Positions 58,584 through 64,000 of a stretch of DNA of 64,000 nt are shown piece by piece; within the stretch, counting starts at the first letter, position 1; every line of letters starts with the position of its first letter. The DNA is taken from assembly GCF_009727055.1 (NCBI RefSeq), contig NC_052351.1, positions 4,825,510 through 4,889,509 of the forward strand. The letters run 5' to 3'. The position numbers were made by a program, and so were the translations under genes. The notes beneath the pieces are model-generated. The model saw only the letters and a program-made list of their open reading frames with translations, searched no databases and was not told the DNA's origin. This DNA is from Benincasa hispida (lineage: Eukaryota > Streptophyta > Magnoliopsida > Cucurbitales > Cucurbitaceae).

Positions 58584-61193
58584 TGTCACACCCCACCCCA
58601 GACCACCCTCTTAGCCTAGAGAAGGGCGTGACTGCAGCAATTATCAACCCTTGGGCTGACACTTACTGCCTAATAACTCATGCAGAATAACTCTGATACC
58701 AAATATAAATTATATGCAACGAGACGTCTTTAGGCCCATAATTTATTAACTTAGAAACATAATATGTTTAGAGTCATTACAACACTAGATTTACAAGCCC
58801 TAAAACCCACAAACCCTAGTCCCTATATGAACAGCAGTAAAATGTGTACAATATTAACAATAACCACCTAGCAAACGGTTACAAGTCTTTTAGTCCTTTA
58901 GTGGCAAAGCAGATACTGAGCTATCTTAAGAGAATTTGACCGCTACCTGGGGGAGGGAGGGGGACAAAACATTTGAAAATGGGGTGAGCTTACACCCAGT
59001 GAGTGACCGAGAAAACATAGTAAATTCTCATGCATAACTTCAGTAAAGAGTTTAACTGAAACATAAACTTTTACAGTACTTGTACTGTAGCATAAACATT
59101 TTCCAAGCGAAAAACATATAAAGCTATTTAATCATAAAACAGTAAAATCGTTTCCCAGTTCAAAGTACCCCTACTGTGGGTAAAACAATTCCAACACCAA
59201 CTACTAGTCCAGAGAGAACCCTTTTGCTCAATCTCTGACTCTATTCACCTGTGGCCACACTAAGTACCCTCACACATTAGGTACTTTTGCTCAGATACCT
59301 TCTCAAACGTCCTTCAGTATCCCGTTGGCTTGGTACCTTCTCAAACGTCCTTCAGTACCAACTACCTTCTCAAATGTCCTTCAGTACCTAGTTGGGTGGA
59401 TATCTTCTCAAATGTCCTTTGGTATCACATTTTAGTAAAACTAGTCATAAACGACTTTTCTCTTTAAAGCATGTAAAGTATAACACATATAAAACATGGC
59501 TTTAAAGATGGTAACGCATGCTGGATAAAATCAACACATATAAATAGTTTTTCAACAATTTCTCACACATGCATGCGTTCAAAACATAATTCAAAACTTG
59601 CTTGGAAATCACTTCATAAAACTAATAGGCATGAGAATATTCTTGAAAACATGCTTTCTATAACACGTTGTAATAAAACAGTTTAAGTAAAATGTTTAGT
59701 CAAAACATTTTAGCCACTCACCTTGATTTCTTAGAAGCTTTTCACTCTATTAGCTCCTCCGACTCCTTTTAACCCCTAGAATCCAGATTCAACTTATAGC
59801 TTAGATTACTCATAGTTCTGAACCTTATTTGGAAATACTTCATACAAACTTATTCTAAAATATCTCAGAAAGCTTACCCTAAAATTTCAGCTTAGAACTC
59901 TTCGTGGTTTGGCCGGAATCATAGAATCTTCAAGACTAGCTCAGACTGATCGCACAGTCTAACCCTTCTGCATTCGTTTCAATCTCCAGCCTGGTTCCTT
60001 TGAGGTTTTTCCTGCAGCAGCCCTACTCTGAAAACTAGACTTCCATAGCTTTCAGATGGCTTTGAAATCACTCTAAACACACGAGTAGATTGGGAGATCT
60101 CGTCGTCCAAATTTGATGGGTTCTCCTCAACCCTCACTGCTCTCCCTCTCTTTTACGAAATTGTTGATTTTGTGATTTGAAAATGAAGTTCCAAAGGCTC
60201 TATTTATAGGCGTCCAAATTTCTCCTGGTGTTGACACCACTTACTTGGCTGCATGGCCAAGTGTTTACCTCTCCCCTTATCAACGCAAGCATGCATCATC
60301 TTGGCCCAAAGTGTCTTCTTCATATGCGTCCACCACAATTCCTTAGCCCTTAAGAATTTCTCTTAAGAAGATACATAATTTGGCTGACGTTTGCCCTTGT
60401 GACCTCACCCTCCGTATATGTTCAACTTAGGGTTTTCAACGTATAATCCACAATAACGCAGCCAAATTCAACGCATAGATGCTTGCCCGGTCGTTCAATG
60501 CATAGGCAAGGCCTTTCATTCGCGTGGGCGAGGCGTTCGAATGTAGCACCGGACAAGGCGTTACTGCACGTACAGGCTGCTCTCGCTCTCTCCAATCTCA
60601 CTCTCTCCCACTTTCTCGCTGGTCTCGCTCTCTCCGATCTCACTCTCTCCCATTTTCTCGCTCAAAATCTCGCTCTCTCCCACTTTCTCGCTGGTCTCGC
60701 TCTCTTCAATCTCGCCCTCTCCCACTTTCACGCTCAAAATCTCGCTCTCTCCCACTTTCTCTCTCCAATCTCGCTCTCTCCCACTTTCTCTCTCCAATCT
60801 CGCTCTCTCCCATTTTCTCGCTCAAAATCTCATTCTCTCCAGTCTCGTTAATCTTGCTGTTAGCTACTGTGAACATTGTTTGTCTCCGTGCAATTTCTAC
60901 ACGTTTGCCCACCTCTTTGTGCCACTTTTACACAAATTTTCCAGATTCTCCCCAACTAATTTTCCATATTTTTCTCAGTTCTTCAATCTTTTCTTCAGTC
61001 ATAACGCATTTCACATAATTTCTCCTTACTTAGCGATTTTTCCCCAAATTTTCCAAACTTAGTTTCCATATTTTTCTTTTCAAATCTCATTCCTTCTTCA
61101 CCATTCCACACTAGCTTTCTCATCAACCTACTTATTATACAAATTTAAATGGGAAAACATACTTAAGTAGAAAATTAAGATTCAGGGTTTACA
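58584..61193 (-). repeat. gypsy 5' LTR (2.6 kb)
   Basis: The ends are TGTCACACCCC at 58,584 and GGGTTTACA at 61,193 on the plus strand. It includes the GGTACCTTCTCAAA minisatellite (59,290-59,430) and a pyrimidine-rich array (60,575-60,835). The LTR promoter should lie inside, but I do not see a clear TATA box to nominate. Confidence 0.88.
60575..60835 (-). repeat. pyrimidine-rich minisatellite in gypsy 5' LTR
   Basis: Around ten imperfect units of CTCGCTCTCTCCCACTTTCTC with interspersed CTCAAAATCTCGC. The false reading frames here (for example 60,524-61,018) arise from the period. Confidence 0.82.
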
Positions 61194-62955
61194 CATATAT
61201 TGCAACTCAATAATATCATGCAATACACCAAAGTACTCTTGATCATCAATTCCTCTCACTACTATCCCACTATTTTGTGTTTTTTTTTAAATCATCACCA
61301 TCCTTGATACGGAATCTAAATCGATTAACAATGTACCCTTTGTAGCATGTTACTTCTTGTGATGGACCTCGAGATAAATTTAATAACTGTTTATCAACTT
61401 TGTTGCTTCCATTGATATATAATTTAGTAACCTACATAGAAAATAGTATCAAATTTTAAAATGAATAGAAATTGTATAGATGAATAAATATCATATCTGT
61501 TGTCTTTTCTCACTTACATGATCTTCAAACCATTCTACAAACTCTTTATCATGTTTTTTTTTTTTTGTGCATTTCTAGGGTCAATATGTTGTAATCCTTA
61601 TATGTGCTCACTAAAAAAATTAAAGAGTTACTTTAGATTCTATTTAAAAATATTTTAAAAAAATTATCAATAAGAAAACTTGTACATACCTTATATGGGA
61701 GGACATCGTCACAGTTCTTTAAAATATAGAAACGAGTTTGTCTCCACTCTTGCATCGTTAGCCTTCTTGTTTGTTTGACTGATCCCATAGGACGACCAAC
61801 TGGTTTAAAGTTAGATATTCCTTCATAAGGATTATGATCATTATCTTCATTTCTTCTCTTTTGGTTGAACTTAGTTTCTATGGTGTGAAAATATCTAGTG
61901 CAGAATATTACACATTCATTGCTGATATAACCTTCTACCATAGAACCTTCAAGATGAGCTTGATTGCGTACATAAGCTTTTAACTTACTTAAATACCTTT
62001 CAAATGGGTACATCCACCTATATTGAACTTGTCTACCAACTCTAACCTCATTTGGTAAATGGATTAATAAATGCATCATTATATCAAAGAACGACGGAGG
62101 AAACATCATTTCCATTTTACAGAGAAGTTTTGCTATTTCAACTTCAAGAAGATTTATATCGTCCACTTTAACCTTTTTTAGCATAAGATCTTAAAAAAAT
62201 TGCTCGATTTAATCAATACATCTCGAACTTCCCTTCTCATCAACCCTTGAAGTGCATATGGAAGCAAATATTCCATAATAATATGATAGTCATGACTTTT
62301 AAGACCAAATATTTTTCTCCCTTTTAGATCGATACACCTTCCAACAGTAGAAGAGAATCCATCTGAAACTTTTAATTTCTTCAAATACTCACAAAATTCA
62401 TTTCTTTCATCTGATGAAAATGTACAACATGAAACTGATAAGTATAATTTGTTTTCTTCTTGTATTGGATGCAATTCCTTTCTTATATCCATTTCTTCAA
62501 GATCAAGACGAGACTTCAAATTATCTTTAGTCCTCCCTTTAATATTCAATAATGTACTGATTATGTTTTCACAAACATTTTTTTCCATATGCATGACATC
62601 TAAATTGTGTTGCAGTAATAAAGTGCTCCAATAAGGTAGCTCAAAGAATATGCTTTTCTTTAGCCAATCTTTAGAACGTTTTCTCTTTTTCACATTATTG
62701 CCAAAAACATGTTCTCCAAATTGGTTCACTTGTTCAAGTATATCACCTCAAGACAAATTCTTAGGAGGTAGGTTTTCTTCAATAAACCCATCAAACAACA
62801 CTCGTTGTAGTCTCCATTCATATTCTATGGGTAAGAAACAACGATGGAATGTAGCACATCTTTTTACTATTTTTTAAATAAAGTGATCGAGTATCAAAAT
62901 TACATGAAGGACAAGCTAAAGTACTTCTTGTATTCCAACTAGATAAGTACCAAAA

Positions 62956-63180
62956 TATGAAATAGTAAGAGAATAAAAATGGGGAAGATGGAGATTCAAG
63001 AAGTATTTTTATTTAAAAAAAAGTATCCACATTTGGCTAGATATTACTTTAAACTAATTATTACATTTAACAACATCAAATTATTACTTTAAACTAATTT
63101 ACAATTCAAAGAATAAAGGGAGAGAATGACAATTCAAATAAAAATTCAGAAACCTACTTCAAATAAAAATTCAGAAACCT
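62956..63180. other. non-coding junction between CACTA and LRR gene fragment
   Basis: Transposase similarity ends near 62,955. The next 225 bp are AT-rich, with two direct copies of AATTCAAATAAAAATTCAGAA-like sequence around 63,131-63,178. This is a likely breakpoint region. Confidence 0.4.
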
Positions 63181-63437
63181 ACTTGTTTGAAGGTATGTGC
63201 TCAATGGTCCACTGGTTGGTATTGTTCCACACAAGTCATTATTTGAGACATCCTTGAAACAAAGGAAACACAATCCATCATAAACCAATCACATAAAACT
63301 TCAATCAAGGATGTATATCACCTAAATGAACTAATACACAACGATGAAATTATAAAAAGACTTACACAAGTTTAAGACTTGTAATTCCAGTAAGTTCTCT
63401 CGAGATTGGTCCATTTAATCGGTTATCATTAAGCCAT
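63181..63437 (-). pseudogene. two-exon fragment of an LRR protein gene (LRR1 / SERK-like family)
   Basis: The first exon (63,366-63,437) is exactly 72 bp, one 24-residue LRR, reading WLNDNRLNGPISRELTGIT, with GTAG before it and donor GTAAG after it. A 112-bp intron follows. The second exon (63,253-63,181) reads DVSNNDLCGTIPTSGP, a signature I recognise from small plant LRR proteins related to the SERK ectodomain. The acceptor reads CAA/GGATG, suggesting an AG to AA change. A single missing T after the GP codons shifts the frame, and TAG follows. Introns are kept, so it was copied or moved as genomic DNA, not from mRNA. Upstream exons and any kinase are absent. Confidence 0.75.
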
Positions 63438-63566
63438 CTACAAAACAAAATAAGAGTTCAGACAAAAGATTGTGAAAAGAAAGGGTCACAGGAGAAAGCA
63501 TTCATTCAGATTTTACTTCCATCCAAAAACAAAAAGATGATAGCCATTGGTTTCACAATCCTAACA

Positions 63567-64000
63567 TGTCACACTCCGCCCCATCATTTATTTCGTGCAT
63601 CTATCGCTTAACTTCAGCGGCCCATTGTGTAGCTCAATCATTTAGTAAACGATCACGCTCTCAATGATCTCGTGCATAGCCTATCGTTTAGCTACCGTGC
63701 CATCGTTTACCTCCATTGTTTAGTGCTGACGCCTTATCGTCTAACGCATCCACCTATCGCTTAACGTCATTGCCCAGTGCCTGTGTCTATCACCCAAAGC
63801 CCATCGCTTAGTATTCCTTCTATCGTGTAGTGCGTCTGCTCATCGTTTAATGCAGCATGGCTATCATCTAGCGCTATCGTCCAACTTCTACGCTTATCAT
63901 CTAGCGCTTTCACTTATTGTGCAATACTTTTCCTATTGATCGTCTACCTCTTCGCTTAGCTCCGTGCATTGCTATACAATTGCCTACATCATCATTTAGC
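63567..64000 (+). mobile_element. start of gypsy-type LTR, cut by window end
   Basis: TGTCACACTCCGCCCC marks an LTR start. From 63,595 it passes directly into a dense array of words such as TATCGTTTAGC, CATCGTTTA and ATCGTCTAACGC, comparable with 17,800-18,430 but without the intervening 2 kb. It is therefore internally deleted or a divergent member. It continues beyond the window. Confidence 0.6.

Larger units (their letters stand above)
51671..61193 (-). mobile_element. Ty3/gypsy LTR retrotransposon (9.5 kb) with TSD CATAT, integrase deleted
   Basis: The minus-strand element has a 5' LTR at 58,584-61,193, a 12-bp primer-binding site for initiator Met tRNA (58,569-58,580), gag-pol (58,316-54,846), a purine-rich tract (54,630-54,645) and a 3' LTR at 51,671-54,629. 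CATAT flanks it at 51,666-51,670 and 61,194-61,198. The first 340 bp of the two LTRs differ at roughly a dozen positions, so the insertion is fairly recent. No integrase is encoded. Gag, CCHC, protease and RT motifs resemble the Tekay/Del chromovirus group, but the chromodomain region is missing, so the clade is inferred. Confidence 0.93.
48955..62955 (-). mobile_element. CACTA transposon (right arm), interrupted by gypsy and truncated
   Basis: CACTACAAGAAAATTGACC starts at 48,955, followed by the ACCTTCGAAAA subterminal array, a second gene (49,551-51,214) and a TNP2-type gene (51,366 to about 62,955). A complete gypsy element sits inside at 51,671-61,193. The transposase gene breaks off near 62,955 without its N-terminal third, next to a fragment of a plant LRR gene. 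The opposite terminus is not in the window. It is the inverted homologue of 1-3,030. Confidence 0.83.
51366..62955 (-). pseudogene. CACTA TNP2-type transposase gene, split by gypsy insertion
   Basis: The upstream part encodes the C-terminal half of the TNP2 core: STLACPSCNFDTRSLYL near 62,935-62,880, FELPYWSTLLLQHNLDVMHM at about 62,650-62,590. It continues into a DUF4218-like domain (62,184-61,633; PPSFFDIMMHL, YRWMYPFERYL, EGYISNECVIFC) and the first half of DUF4216 (61,440-61,200). The 9.5-kb gypsy element then intervenes. The second half of DUF4216 (51,668-51,447; FKCKWWNINSLG, ACQSKQVFYLEDRR) and the acidic tail to TAA at 51,366-51,368 follow. The N-terminal third is missing. A stop after VLKVDP and a frameshift at 62,180 are visible. 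Confidence 0.85.

Noticed and set aside
63181..63437. Part of an active SERK-type receptor kinase gene
   Set aside because: Only two LRR-type exons are seen, with a frameshift and a doubtful acceptor site. No kinase domain or signal peptide is present, and transposon sequence lies on both sides.
1..64000. Bacterial-style operon, phage or defence system
   Set aside because: Introns, plant transposon families, LTR structures and AT-rich spacers all point to a plant chromosome. No Shine-Dalgarno-led gene runs, integrase/att pairs of phage type or defence genes are seen.

Overview
This window looks like plant nuclear DNA made almost entirely of nested transposable elements. The evidence is class I and class II element families restricted to plants, intron-bearing reading frames, AT-rich spacers and two decayed plant leucine-rich-repeat (LRR) gene relics. 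Several AT-rich spacer motifs (around 22,560-22,670, 25,700-25,820 and 25,810-26,242) resemble repeats I associate with cucurbits, so Cucurbitaceae is a tentative guess from memory. I see no intact host gene, rRNA, tRNA or CRISPR array.

Layout. Positions 1-15,773 and 35,940-51,668 are the two arms of a large, diverged inverted duplication. Reading outward from the centre, each arm holds: the end of a CACTA DNA transposon inserted in a Ty1/copia LTR; a Ty1/copia element (left 7,565-15,396, plus strand; right 36,316-47,778, minus strand) that itself carries a 2-kb solo LTR (10,698-12,760 and 42,819-44,855); a 1-kb terminal-inverted-repeat element; and a second CACTA element (left 1-3,030; right 48,955 to about 62,955). 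Three further solo LTRs of a TGTCACACC-type family (3,173-6,539; 28,278-30,780; 36,605-39,237) landed later. For two of them the other arm preserves the empty site.

Centre (15,774-35,940). The left part is a jumble of gypsy-type LTR pieces with an orphan integrase (19,465-20,127), a copia-like LTR remnant and a receptor-like-protein pseudogene (23,095-25,183). From 26,254 to 36,315 lies a 10-kb CACTA element with both termini, a 3-bp target duplication, subterminal repeats, a decayed TNP2-type transposase gene and a second (Transposase_24-like) gene split by a solo LTR.

Right flank. A Ty3/gypsy element (51,671-61,193) with a perfect 5-bp target duplication, an initiator-Met tRNA primer site, a polypurine tract and a gag-pol frame that lacks integrase is inserted in the DUF4216 part of the outer CACTA transposase gene. 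Its left LTR contains a 2-kb indel-riddled copy of its own gag-pol, which may be an assembly artefact. At 63,181-63,437 there is a two-exon fragment of an LRR protein resembling the plant LRR1/SERK-like family, fused to the truncated CACTA transposase, and another LTR starts at 63,567.

The elements do not work together as a system. What is readable is a relative chronology: CACTA, copia, 2-kb solo LTR, inner CACTA, inverted duplication, then arm-specific solo LTRs and the gypsy element. All domain names come from motif recognition; no database search was run.
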